Origin: LC029 sp036676475
GTDB lineage: Bacteria > Bacillota > Bacilli > Aneurinibacillales > RAOX-1
Assembly: GCA_036676475.1 (NCBI GenBank)
Contig: JAKFCU010000069.1
Span: forward strand, 1-17,416
Direction: 5' to 3'
Length of the DNA stretch: 17,416 nucleotides
Position numbers and translations under genes: made by a program. The notes below the pieces were generated by a model. It did no database searches, was not told the DNA's origin, and was given only the letters and a program-made list of their open reading frames with translations. Shown piece after piece: positions 1-7,705 of the stretch. Position 1 is the stretch's first letter, and each line of letters starts with the position of its first letter.

Positions 1-10
1 TCCTGATTAT

Positions 11-42
11 GAACATCGAGCAAAAGCTCCGAGTTCTTTTTT
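11..42 (+). terminator. Intrinsic terminator of the gene upstream of the window
   Basis: GAAC...CGAGC, an AAAA loop and GCTC...GTTC form an imperfect hairpin (GAGC/GCTC and GAAC/GTTC arms around internal mismatches) followed directly by a run of T. It most likely ends the gene preceding recA (often cinA in Bacillales), which lies outside the window. It also shows that recA has its own promoter. Confidence 0.6.
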
Positions 43-130
43 ACTTATTTTTTAGAAAGCTATTCAGAGGCATTGTAGGTCGGAAGATCCTTATAGGGTA
101 ATTCGTTCAGCAAGCCCTAAATACTAGCAG

Positions 131-144
131 GGAACATTTGTTTG
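131..144 (+). promoter_or_regulatory. Candidate LexA (DinR) SOS box for recA
   Basis: GGAACATTTGTTTG has the GAAC-N4-GTTY core of the Firmicute SOS box (consensus CGAACRNRYGTTYC) and matches 11 of 14 positions; the mismatches are at positions 1, 8 and 14. It sits just upstream of the predicted recA -35 element. LexA control of recA is well established in Bacillales; binding here is inferred. Confidence 0.65.
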
Positions 145-154
145 TAAATTCTTG

Positions 155-183
155 TTGGCAAAGATCTTGAAATTAGGTATCAT
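155..183 (+). promoter_or_regulatory. Sigma-A type promoter of recA
   Basis: TTGGCA (155-160) and TATCAT (178-183) are separated by exactly 17 bases and each match the -35/-10 consensus at five of six positions. Transcription would start near base 190, giving a leader of about 65 nt before the TTG start. The SOS box lies immediately upstream. Confidence 0.6.
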
Positions 184-254
184 AGGAGAGAAGATATTAG
201 CGGATGATCTCATAGTCTAATATCCTATCTTATTGTGGGAAGGGGAGAGTTTTT

Positions 255-457
255 TTGTCAGATCGCAAAGCTGCCTTAGAAATGGCATTACGTCAAATAG
301 AAAAGCAATTTGGTAAAGGATCGATCATGAAATTGGGTGAGATGGCTGCAACTACAACCGTTTCAACGGTATCTAGCGGGTCTATTGCTTTAGATATTAG
401 TTTAGGAATAGGTGGCTACCCAAGAGGAAGAATCATTGAAATCTATGGACCGGAATC
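255..457 (+). CDS. recA: RecA recombinase, exon 1 (residues 1-67 and two bases of codon 68)
   Basis: RecA is the ATP-dependent recombinase that forms filaments on single-stranded DNA, exchanges strands and triggers LexA self-cleavage. This exon encodes the N-terminal helix region (start MSDRKAALEM, close to B. subtilis RecA) up to the Walker A loop (GPES). The TTG start at 255 is chosen because AAGGGGAG lies eight bases upstream and because the family N-terminus begins exactly there. Reading stops being RecA-like after the TC of codon 68; if unspliced, translation runs 25 bases into the intron and stops at TAG 480-482, giving a 75-residue fragment with no ATPase. Joining base 457 to 3271 restores GPESSGKTT in frame. 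The gene is therefore intact only if the intron is removed. Confidence 0.97.
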
Positions 458-806
458 GTGCGCTGTGTTCGCTAACAACTAGGCGAGGAAACTCACTAGG
501 AAAATAGCGGGATCTAATTAGATCTAACTCTATATCTGAGAAGTAGGGTGAAATCCCCTGCATGAGGTTAAAGCAGGCAAATAACCTACCCTGAGACTCC
601 GACGTGGCCTTGTAAGTGGTATAGAAGGTTACGAAGCTCGGTAAAGACGACTGAAACAAAAGCTGAGATGCTTTTAAAGTAGGACGGGGGGCTACAAAAT
701 CACCATGCGGACGAAAGGAACCCTTGCTTAAAACCTCGTAAGACCGACGATAACCGAAATGAAGGTATCGCACCCTGGATAGGGTGTCTATCACAGTATT
801 TGAGTC

Positions 807-812
807 GATTCT
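807..812 (+). other. Candidate exon-binding site 1 (EBS1) of the intron
   Basis: GATTCT lies in the terminal loop of a hairpin (ACAGTA near 794 pairing with TACTGT near 821) and is complementary to the last six bases of exon 1, GGAATC (452-457), with five Watson-Crick pairs and one U-G pair. That is the expected IBS1-EBS1 arrangement. I could not assign EBS2 or EBS3 with confidence. Confidence 0.55.
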
Positions 813-1262
813 CTTAAATTACTGTACTACAGGATTAACCTATAGTGTCCTTCGACCGCCTGCATGGTCAAAAGGATGGTAGACGGGGCATAGAGGGCGG
901 CTAAAGTGATATGTAAAGCTAGGATATAGGGAACGCAGGAACCCATGAAGCGGAGGATGCCATAATCCGATGAAACGAATCAGTAGGAAATGACTGACGA
1001 ATCATGGGGACAGCAGCCCGTAGTAGTGAAGATCCCACTCCACTTTATCGCTGATATAAAAGAAACTGTCTAGGAACTGACCGACAACAGTGACTGGAAA
1101 TTCAGTAAGATGTGGTTCATAAATCCAGTGGAAATAAAAGTGGGGGAGCGAAGGGGCATAGTCTATCCTAAAAGCTGTGAACATCAACTGCTAGGTATGG
1201 CGGAGCCAGACCTAACTGTCAATCGGGTAACCCTGAACCAATAGGGGAAAGGGGGAACCGAA

Positions 1263-3143
1263 TTGGCGCAGACAACTAGCTACCGCATCGAAAGTGAAAG
1301 TGACTTGCGTAACTTCCAAGACAAAGTGTATATACAAACCAAACGTGGGAAAGAAGGAAACCTCAACCCACGATTCTTCGGACTTTTGGAAGTTGCGATG
1401 GCAGAAGCAACAATAGTCACAGCCATACACAACATCAAAGGAAATAAAGGAGCAAATACATCAGGAACGGATAACGAAACGATTCGTGAATTAATCGAAT
1501 TACGTCCAGAAAAATTAATACCGAGAATACAAGAAAAATTCACGAATTATCAACCGAAACTGATTAAGCGAGTGTATATTCCCAAACCAGGAAAAATGGA
1601 AAAGAGACCATTAGGGATTCCAACAGTCGAAGATCGTGTCATACAAGAATGTATACGACTCTCAATAGAACCGATCCTGGAAGCACAGTTTTATGAGCAT
1701 TCATATGGTTTCCGACCAATGCGTGAAACACGTCAAGTACTTGCACGTTTGAACTACTTAATGTTTACGACGGGTAAAATATGGATTGTCGAAGGTGACA
1801 TTAAGAAGTGCTTCGATCGTATGGATCATACGATAATGCTTAGACAATTGTACAATATGGGAATATGCGATAAACGAATATTGATGATCATAAAATCAAT
1901 GCTCAAAGCGGGTATCATGGATGAACTAAATGTTAATCCGATTGGAACCCCGCAAGGAGGAATCATTTCTCCGTTACTCGCCAACGTTTACTTAAATTCC
2001 TTTGACTGGCATGTTGCAAACGCCTATTTGCATAAACAAACGACTAAAACCTACTCCACAGATGGAAATCGAATGAGAGCTATAGATTATTCAAGTAATT
2101 TAGCTCCAGCTCACTTAATTCGATATGCTGATGACTGGGTACTGGTAACAGGAAGCAAGGAACATGCGGAAATCTGGAAAGAACGATTAAAGTGGTTCCT
2201 AAAAGATAAATTAAGACTTGATCTGTCCGAAGAGAAAACAAAAATTACAAATGCTACCGAAAAAGCGGTCAAGTTCTTAGGCTTCGAAATCAAAATGATA
2301 CCAGAAAACGGTCGGGGTAAAATGGGTCTAACAACGCAAAGCAGACCGGATCAAGAACGACTAAAGACAAAGGTAAAAGAGATAAGAGAAGCAACTTTCA
2401 AATTACGGAAAGTCAAAAACAAGAAATTGCTTTTCCCTGAAATTATGCGAGTTAACTCAATGATTCGTGGAATTATCAACTATTACCTTCCAACAACTTT
2501 AGTCCACATAGAACTCAAGAAATATTCAAGAGCTTTACAATGGGGTGCTACACGATCTTTGCAAAAATTTGGTGTAGATTGGGTAAGAGCAAATGAGGTA
2601 AATAATCTATTGAGTGTCCATTCGAATTACACAGCGGCATTACCAACTGTGACAATCGAAAACATGAAAATCGGAATAACTTGCCTCGATTTTTGCAAAT
2701 TCCAAAGACCAGATACAAAGAATCAAGAAGAAACACCATATACCATTAAAGGCAGAGAGTTATACGCAAAGCGTACTGCGAAAAGACCGTTATTAACGAG
2801 AGCAGACGAACTACTAGGTTTGCCATTAGCGGCTAGAATTGCTTATGGCCAAACGCCTAGAAAGTATAACTTTGAATATTTCATGAATAGGGCATACGCA
2901 TATAACCGTGATAAAGGAAAATGCAGAATATGTAGGACTGATATTGCGGGAAATGATGTGCACATCCATCATATGTATCCGAAAGTAGCTATGCGATATG
3001 TAAATAAAGTCCCTAACCTAGCAACAGTATGCAAACAATGTCACCATCGAATACATTCAAATCAGGATTACCCTGATATGGACAGGAAGGCTAAAGCGAA
3101 ATTATTAGCCATGCGGGAAAAGTTGATGATTACACAGATATAA
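1263..3143 (+). CDS. ltrA: Group II intron reverse transcriptase/maturase with HNH endonuclease domain
   Basis: This 626-residue intron-encoded protein stabilises the folded intron for splicing and copies it into DNA during retrohoming. Visible in order: reverse transcriptase blocks, including EGDIKKCFDRMDH, GTPQGGIISPLLANVYLN and the catalytic YADD at residues 288-291; the FLGFEI block; a maturase (X) domain around residues 395-430 (RGIINYY); and a C-terminal HNH-type nuclease with two zinc-binding CxxC pairs (C554/C557 and C590/C593) flanking IHH and ending HHRIH. The TTG start at 1263 is supported by GGGGAAAGGGGG at 1244-1255 and full family length. All catalytic residues seen are intact, so activity is likely. 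Codon use is richer in A than the flanking recA exons (many AAA, ATA and AGA codons), consistent with a transferred element. The symbol is generic. Confidence 0.95.
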   Translation: MAQTTSYRIESESDLRNFQDKVYIQTKRGKEGNLNPRFFGLLEVAMAEATIVTAIHNIKGNKGANTSGTDNETIRELIELRPEKLIPRIQEKFTNYQPKLIKRVYIPKPGKMEKRPLGIPTVEDRVIQECIRLSIEPILEAQFYEHSYGFRPMRETRQVLARLNYLMFTTGKIWIVEGDIKKCFDRMDHTIMLRQLYNMGICDKRILMIIKSMLKAGIMDELNVNPIGTPQGGIISPLLANVYLNSFDWHVANAYLHKQTTKTYSTDGNRMRAIDYSSNLAPAHLIRYADDWVLVTGSKEHAEIWKERLKWFLKDKLRLDLSEEKTKITNATEKAVKFLGFEIKMIPENGRGKMGLTTQSRPDQERLKTKVKEIREATFKLRKVKNKKLLFPEIMRVNSMIRGIINYYLPTTLVHIELKKYSRALQWGATRSLQKFGVDWVRANEVNNLLSVHSNYTAALPTVTIENMKIGITCLDFCKFQRPDTKNQEETPYTIKGRELYAKRTAKRPLLTRADELLGLPLAARIAYGQTPRKYNFEYFMNRAYAYNRDKGKCRICRTDIAGNDVHIHHMYPKVAMRYVNKVPNLATVCKQCHHRIHSNQDYPDMDRKAKAKLLAMREKLMITQI

Positions 3144-3171
3144 AGGCTTAAACCACCAAAGGATAGATGGA

Positions 3172-3205
3172 ACGCCGTATGCGGTGAAAGTCGCACGTAC
3201 GGTGT
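3172..3205 (+). ncRNA. Group II intron domain V (catalytic hairpin)
   Basis: The 34-nt hairpin has the canonical GCCGTATGCG left arm, a GTGAAAG tip and a GCACGTACGGT right arm with a two-base bulge. The triad position reads CGC rather than the more usual AGC. Domain V forms the metal-binding active site for splicing. Confidence 0.93.
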
Positions 3206-3208
3206 GAA

Positions 3209-3267
3209 GTGGGGGAAAAGCCAGTAGTCCTAACGGATAATGCCGAGGATGACAGCTTACCTATCAC
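3209..3267 (+). ncRNA. Group II intron domain VI with branch-point adenosine
   Basis: GTGGGGG (3209-3215) pairs with 3260-3267 leaving A3263 unpaired, eight bases from the intron 3' end. This matches the usual position of the lariat branch-point A. The linker from domain V is three bases (GAA) and the tail after the helix is three bases (TAT), both canonical. An upper hairpin (TCCT/AGGA and CGG/CCG around ATAATG) caps the domain. Confidence 0.85.
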
Positions 3268-3270
3268 TAT

Positions 3271-4129
3271 AAGCGGGAAAACCACTGTAGCTCTTCATGC
3301 CATCGCTTCTGTTCAGAAATCAGGCGGACAAGCTGCGTTTATAGATGCAGAGCACGCCTTAGACCCCGAATATGCTCGCAAGCTTGGTGTTAATATAGAT
3401 GAACTTCTTTTATCACAGCCGGACACGGGCGAGCAAGCGCTTGAAATTGCAGAAGCCCTAGTTCGAAGTGGGGCCGTTGATATTCTTGTTATCGACTCTG
3501 TTGCTGCCTTAGTTCCTAAAGCCGAAATTGAAGGGGATATGGGAGATTCCCATGTAGGTCTGCAAGCACGACTCATGTCGCAGGCATTAAGAAAGCTTGC
3601 TGGCGCCATTAACAAATCCAAAGCGATTGCTGTATTTATTAACCAGTTGCGGGAGAAAGTCGGCGTCATGTTCGGTAATCCCGAAACGACTCCCGGCGGT
3701 CGTGCACTGAAGTTTTATTCAAGTGTACGTCTTGATGTTCGTCGAGCAGATGCGATTAAACAAGGAAATGATTTGGTTGGAAATCGTACAAAGATTAAAG
3801 TTGTCAAGAATAAGGTCGCACCTCCCTTTAGGCAATGTGAAGTAGATATTATGTATGGCGAGGGAATCTCCCATGAAGGAAGCCTATTAGATATTGCTGC
3901 TGATGTCGATATCGTAGCTAAGAGTGGTGCATGGTATTCTTATAATGGAGAACGGTTGGGTCAAGGTAGAGAAAATGCGAAGCAATTCTTGAAGGATAAT
4001 CCGGAGATTATGTTAGTTATTGAAAAGCAAGTAAGAGAGCACTATAATCTAGATGGACCTGTGGTTCAACCACAAAATGATGCTGACGAAGACCTTGACC
4101 TTGAAGAATTAGGCCTTGAGTTAGAATAA
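3271..4129 (+). CDS. recA: RecA recombinase, exon 2 (end of codon 68 to residue 353)
   Basis: This exon continues RecA from the third base of codon 68. It supplies the rest of the P-loop (SGKTT), the FIDAEHALDP segment with the catalytic glutamate, the Walker B-type LVIDSVAAL, the L1 and L2 DNA-binding loop regions (around EGDMGDSH and FGNPETTPGG), and the C-terminal domain with an acidic tail. With exon 1 the protein is 353 residues, close to the 347-348 of B. subtilis RecA. The strong similarity resumes exactly at base 3271. An in-frame GTG at 3209 inside intron domain VI could in principle start a form of this exon, but it would lack the N-terminal domain and has no RecA homology before SGKTT. 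Confidence 0.97.
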
Positions 4130-4141
4130 GTAAGGATACTA

Positions 4142-4199
4142 GGGCAGTCTTGTCCTCGAATTTGGCAAAGAGCTGAAGAAGAGGAGGTCTGCCTTTTTT
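4142..4199 (+). terminator. Terminator between recA and recX
   Basis: GGGCAG and TCCTC arms pair with GAGGA and CTGCC across a 22-nt loop and are followed by TTTTTT. No strong promoter is seen before recX 29 bases later, so recX probably depends on partial readthrough, which would keep RecX below RecA. Confidence 0.7.
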
Positions 4200-4228
4200 C
4201 ACTCAACTAAATTAGGACTGGAATAAAT

Positions 4229-4903
4229 ATGGATAAAAATCAAATTACATCTATTGAAAAACAGAAGAATCCCGCACGATATAATATCTACATCGATGAA
4301 GTATTTGCTTTTTCTATTCATGAAGATATACTTATCAAGTTTCGCCTATCCAAAGGAAAAGTAATAAATTCCCAAGATATTCAAGATGTTTTAAGGGCTG
4401 AAGAGAAACATCGAGCTGAGCAATATGCCTTGCGGTTTATTAGCTATCGGCCTCGTACAACTCATGAGGTGTATGAATATCTGCAAAAGAAGGGATTTGA
4501 AGAGGGAGATTGTTTGGCTATTATCTCTAGGTGTATAGAAAAGGGGTATATCAATGATCAGTGGTATGCCTCACAATGGATAGAAGAACGGAAAAGACTG
4601 AAACCAAGGGGAAGGCATTTGCTTCGGCAGGAACTTATGCAAAGAGGCATAAAGGATGATCTTATTGATGAAGCTCTTGCGGAGCAGCTATCTAACGAAG
4701 AGGAAAAAAGGATGGTCATTCATCTGATAAACAAAAAGTACAATGGGCGACTTTTTCCCACTTTATCTGATATGAAGAAAAAGATAATTCCTTATCTACA
4801 AAGAAAAGGTTTTCCGTTAAATGTAATTTTCTCCTCTATTCTTGAAGTGAAGGATGAATATCTAGGGGATGTTCTTGAGGATGAGGAATATGAATATGAA
4901 TAA
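4229..4903 (+). CDS. recX: Regulatory protein RecX
   Basis: RecX binds inside the RecA filament groove and modulates RecA activity, usually limiting filament growth. The 224-residue protein has the RecX pattern of repeated three-helix units: FISYRPRTTHEVYEYLQKKG near residues 70-90, KGYINDQWYASQWIEER near 110-125, and RLKPRGRHLLRQELMQRGI just after. A basic N-terminal segment (YNIYIDEVFAFSI) and an acidic tail (EDEEYEYE) flank these. It is shorter than B. subtilis RecX (about 264) but complete. The ATG at 4229 matches the family N-terminus; its ribosome binding site (AGGACTGG) is weak, in keeping with low expression. Position directly after recA is the classic arrangement. Confidence 0.9.
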   Translation: MDKNQITSIEKQKNPARYNIYIDEVFAFSIHEDILIKFRLSKGKVINSQDIQDVLRAEEKHRAEQYALRFISYRPRTTHEVYEYLQKKGFEEGDCLAIISRCIEKGYINDQWYASQWIEERKRLKPRGRHLLRQELMQRGIKDDLIDEALAEQLSNEEEKRMVIHLINKKYNGRLFPTLSDMKKKIIPYLQRKGFPLNVIFSSILEVKDEYLGDVLEDEEYEYE

Positions 4904-4937
4904 TTCATGGAAAATGTAATGATTTGTTAGCAATTTC

Positions 4938-4967
4938 TTGACAATGTTTACTTTCTATCAGTAAAAT
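4938..4967 (+). promoter_or_regulatory. Sigma-A promoter of rny
   Basis: A perfect TTGACA (4938-4943) and TAAAAT (4962-4967, five of six) lie 18 bases apart. The leader to rny would be about 190 nt. It contains a small AT-rich hairpin at 5024-5047 (AATTC...GAC/GTC...GAATT) followed by TTTTATT that might act as a weak attenuator, and otherwise nothing I recognise. Confidence 0.7.
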
Positions 4968-5162
4968 AAAAAGGTATATTCATCTTTATTGTTTTTTCTA
5001 AAAGTAGGAGTAAGTTTTTTTAGAATTCGTGACGGAAAGTCGAATTTTATTGTGTGTCCAAGGAGAATAAACTAGGGAAAGCAAGGATTGTGTTGATTGT
5101 AAATTAAAAATCATGCATTGACGAGGACTTCAAGACCTACAGATGCAAGGAGGTGACGACAG

Positions 5163-6710
5163 ATGGATCTGTTTTCAATTGGAGGAATTTCCATTCTGCT
5201 TGCAGTTACGGCGGTCGGAGTCGGTATCGGTTATCTAGTTCGCAAGTCCATTGCAGAAGCGAAGATTTCCAGCGCTGAGGAAGCAGCAAAGCAAATTATC
5301 GATCAAGCTGGCAAGAATGCTGAAGCCCTTAAAAAGGAAAAGGTTCTTGAAGCAAAAGATGAGGTGCATAAGCTCCGAACTGAAGCAGAAAAGGAGAATC
5401 GAGAAAGACGCAATGAATTACAGCGTTTAGAAAAACGTGTCCTACAAAAGGAAGAAACCCTTGACCGCAAGTTGGAAAACTTCGAAAGAAAAGATGCTGA
5501 ATTAGAACGCAGAGACCGTTCTATATCAGAGATGCAAAGTAAAGTGGAAGAGCTCTACCATAGTCAAAAGACGGAATTAGAAAGAATTTCCGGATTAACC
5601 CGAGATGAAGCGAAATCGATCATTCTTTCCCAAGTGGAAAGTGAAGTGAGGCATGAGAGTGCTATGCTTACTAAAGAGATCGAGCTTAGAGCGAAGGAAG
5701 AAGGAGAAAAGAGAGCACGAGAAATCATTACAACAGCAATTCAACGCTGTGCAGCCGATCATGTAGCAGAAACCACGGTATCCGTAGTAACTTTGCCAAA
5801 TGATGAAATGAAGGGCCGAATCATTGGTCGTGAAGGACGAAATATCCGTGCACTTGAAACATTGACTGGAATTGATCTGATCATTGATGATACTCCTGAA
5901 GCTGTGATCTTATCTGGATTTGATCCGATTCGTAGAGAAATTGCCAAAACTGCCCTAGAAAAGCTGGTAGCAGATGGTCGTATTCACCCTGCTCGGATTG
6001 AAGAAATGGTGGAGAAATCACGCCGTGAAGTAGATGAGAGAATTCGAGAATACGGAGAGCAAGCTACTTTTGAAACCGGTGTTCATGGATTGCATCCAGA
6101 TCTGATTAAAATTCTGGGTCGTCTGAAGTACCGGACCAGCTATGGTCAAAATGTGTTGAAGCATTCCATTGAAGTAGCCCATTTATGTGGTCTAATGGCA
6201 GCCGAGCTTGGAGAGGATATTATTCTTGCTAAACGCGCGGGACTGCTTCATGATATTGGAAAGGCAATTGATCACGAGGTAGAAGGATCTCATGTTGAGA
6301 TCGGTGTGGAATTGGCGAAGAAGTATAATGAGCATCCACATGTTATTAACGGGATCGCTTCGCATCACGGCGATGTCGAGGCTGATAATGTGATCGCTAT
6401 GCTTGTAGCTGCAGCAGATGCTCTTTCTGCAGCTAGACCAGGTGCAAGAAGAGAAACGTTAGAAACCTATATCAAACGTTTGGAAAAGCTCGAAGAGATT
6501 TCGGAATCATTTGAAGGGGTCGAGAAATCGTTTGCGATACAGGCAGGACGTGAAGTTCGTATTATGGTTAAACCCGAGGTTATCGATGATCTTGAGGCCC
6601 ATCGTTTGGCGAGATCTATTACCAAACAAATTGAGAGTGAATTGGATTATCCTGGACATATTAAAGTTACTGTTATTCGCGAAACAAGAGCTGTTGAATA
6701 TGCAAAGTAA
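5163..6710 (+). CDS. rny: Ribonuclease Y
   Basis: RNase Y is the membrane-anchored endonuclease that starts decay and processing of many mRNAs in Firmicutes and scaffolds the degradosome-like complex. The 515-residue product (B. subtilis about 520) shows an N-terminal membrane segment (residues about 5-27, followed by RKS), a long charged coiled coil (about 35-190), a KH RNA-binding domain (about 208-270, GRIIGREGRNIRALE) and an HD phosphohydrolase domain with metal ligands H334 and H363-D364 (LLHDIGK). The ATG follows a near-perfect AAGGAGGTGA (5147-5156). It is bounded by its own promoter and terminator. ymdB downstream is its conserved neighbour. Confidence 0.97.
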   Translation: MDLFSIGGISILLAVTAVGVGIGYLVRKSIAEAKISSAEEAAKQIIDQAGKNAEALKKEKVLEAKDEVHKLRTEAEKENRERRNELQRLEKRVLQKEETLDRKLENFERKDAELERRDRSISEMQSKVEELYHSQKTELERISGLTRDEAKSIILSQVESEVRHESAMLTKEIELRAKEEGEKRAREIITTAIQRCAADHVAETTVSVVTLPNDEMKGRIIGREGRNIRALETLTGIDLIIDDTPEAVILSGFDPIRREIAKTALEKLVADGRIHPARIEEMVEKSRREVDERIREYGEQATFETGVHGLHPDLIKILGRLKYRTSYGQNVLKHSIEVAHLCGLMAAELGEDIILAKRAGLLHDIGKAIDHEVEGSHVEIGVELAKKYNEHPHVINGIASHHGDVEADNVIAMLVAAADALSAARPGARRETLETYIKRLEKLEEISESFEGVEKSFAIQAGREVRIMVKPEVIDDLEAHRLARSITKQIESELDYPGHIKVTVIRETRAVEYAK

Positions 6711-6738
6711 AGTGGCGTTATGCCACTTTATTTTTTTT
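6709..6738 (+). terminator. Terminator after rny
   Basis: A perfect 8-bp stem AAAGTGGC/GCCACTTT around GTTAT starts at the stop codon and is followed by TTATTTTTTTT. Readthrough may still feed ymdB, which has no obvious promoter in the 38-base gap. Confidence 0.9.
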
Positions 6739-6776
6739 CATACTTATCGGAACAAGTATATTAATGAGGTGAATTC

Positions 6777-7571
6777 ATGAGAATTCTGTTTATTGGAGAT
6801 GTTGTAGGAAGAGGAGGCAGAGATACCGTAGTATCCCTTCTACCTAAATTAAAGAAAAAATATCAACCTACTTTTACTGTTGTGAACGGTGAGAATGCTG
6901 CAGCTGGGCGGGGGATTACGGCAAAAATCACGAAGGACTTTTTTGAAGCGGGTGCACATGCCATTACCATGGGAAATCATACATGGGATAACAAAGAGAT
7001 ATTTGAATTTATTGATCATGAAAACAAACTGGTTAGACCTGCTAATTTTCCTGAGGGAACACCTGGACAGGGCTTCACCATTATTCGTTCAAACCAGGTG
7101 GAATTAGCTGTTGTCAATCTCATGGGCAGAACCTTTTTGCCTGCTACCGACTGTCCTTTTAGGAAAGCAGAAGAAATAGTGAATAAACTGAAGCAACGGA
7201 CCCCATTTATCTTTGTGGACTTTCATGCAGAGGCAACCTCAGAGAAGCAAGCGATGGGGTGGTTTTTAGATGGAAAGGTATCTGCTGTAGTCGGTACCCA
7301 TACGCATGTACAGACTGGTGATGGACGCATTCTTCCACAAGGGACAGCCTATCTTACAGATGTTGGAATGGTAGGTCCATATGATTCTATATTAGGTATG
7401 GAGACAGAGGCTGTATTGAAAAAGTTTTTGACACAACTTCCTGTAAGGTTTGAAGTCGCTTCGGGAAGAAATCAACTGAATGCTGTTGTGATTGATTTAA
7501 ACTCAACTACTGGGAAAGCAGTCAAAATTCAAACGGTTCGAATTGATGAAGAACATCCCCTAATGGAATAG
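6777..7571 (+). CDS. ymdB: YmdB metallophosphoesterase (2',3'-cyclic nucleotide phosphodiesterase)
   Basis: YmdB of B. subtilis hydrolyses 2',3'-cyclic nucleotides and influences RNase Y activity, biofilm versus motility choice and nanotube formation. The product is 264 residues, the B. subtilis length. The dinuclear metal site is complete: D8 (GDVVGRGG), E39-N40 (NGEN), N67-H68 (GNHTWD), H150 (DFHAE), H175 and H177 (GTHTH). The ATG at 6777 has AGGTGA upstream and starts MRILFIGD as in the family. It follows rny closely, as in most Firmicutes, in line with its RNase Y partnership. Confidence 0.96.
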   Translation: MRILFIGDVVGRGGRDTVVSLLPKLKKKYQPTFTVVNGENAAAGRGITAKITKDFFEAGAHAITMGNHTWDNKEIFEFIDHENKLVRPANFPEGTPGQGFTIIRSNQVELAVVNLMGRTFLPATDCPFRKAEEIVNKLKQRTPFIFVDFHAEATSEKQAMGWFLDGKVSAVVGTHTHVQTGDGRILPQGTAYLTDVGMVGPYDSILGMETEAVLKKFLTQLPVRFEVASGRNQLNAVVIDLNSTTGKAVKIQTVRIDEEHPLME

Positions 7572-7588
7572 GGGGTTCTTTATTTTTG
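7549..7588 (+). terminator. Terminator overlapping the end of ymdB
   Basis: AAGAACATCCCCTA pairs with TAGGGGGTTCTT around ATGGAA, followed by TATTTTT. The ymdB stop codon TAG (7569-7571) lies in the right arm. Confidence 0.88.
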
Positions 7589-7630
7589 GTTTAATAATAC
7601 TGAATTTTTAGAACGCTTAAATAATATATG

Positions 7631-7658
7631 AGGAATTTTTTTGTAACTCGTTGAATAT
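7631..7658 (+). promoter_or_regulatory. Sigma-H type promoter of spoVS
   Basis: AGGAATT (7631-7637) and GTTGAATAT (7650-7658) match the sigma-H elements RnAGGAWWW and RnnGAATWW with a 12-base spacer; only the first R of the -35 box disagrees. B. subtilis spoVS is known to be sigma-H dependent, so sequence and precedent agree. Confidence 0.72.
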
Positions 7659-7705
7659 AGTAGCAGTGGTAATAATCATACAAACATTCAAGGAGGTACT
7701 GGATC

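Larger units (their letters stand above)
458..3270 (+). mobile_element. Complete group II intron inserted in recA
   Basis: This self-splicing retroelement of 2813 nt runs in the sense direction of recA. The 5' end is GTGCG, fitting the GUGYG consensus, and the 3' end is AT, fitting AY. Domains I-III occupy the roughly 800 nt before the protein gene; domain IV holds the reverse transcriptase ORF (1263-3143); domain V (3172-3205) and domain VI (3209-3267) are intact. The exon junction predicted from these RNA ends is exactly the one that rebuilds the RecA P-loop, an independent confirmation. The insertion is in phase 2 of codon 68. The element looks mobile: ribozyme ends, maturase, reverse transcriptase and HNH domain are all present without frameshifts. 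A group II intron in a recA gene has, as I recall, been reported for Geobacillus kaustophilus; whether this is the same site and lineage cannot be told here. Confidence 0.96.

Noticed and set aside
458..482. recA exon 1 read on to the TAG at 480-482 as a complete short gene
   Set aside because: The residues after GPES come from the intron 5' end; the frame is a fragment of RecA, not a gene of its own.
402..794. Minus-strand ORF of 130 codons over exon 1 and intron domain I
   Set aside because: No ribosome binding site, no recognisable product, and the DNA is accounted for by recA and the structured intron RNA.
3209..3270. GTG-initiated in-frame extension of recA exon 2 through intron domain VI
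   Set aside because: The extra 21 residues have no RecA similarity, the sequence is explained by domain VI base pairing, and the product would lack the N-terminal domain and half the P-loop.
6511..6780. ORF overlapping the end of rny in another frame
   Set aside because: It runs through the HD-domain end of rny and its terminator, with no ribosome binding site; a frame shadow.
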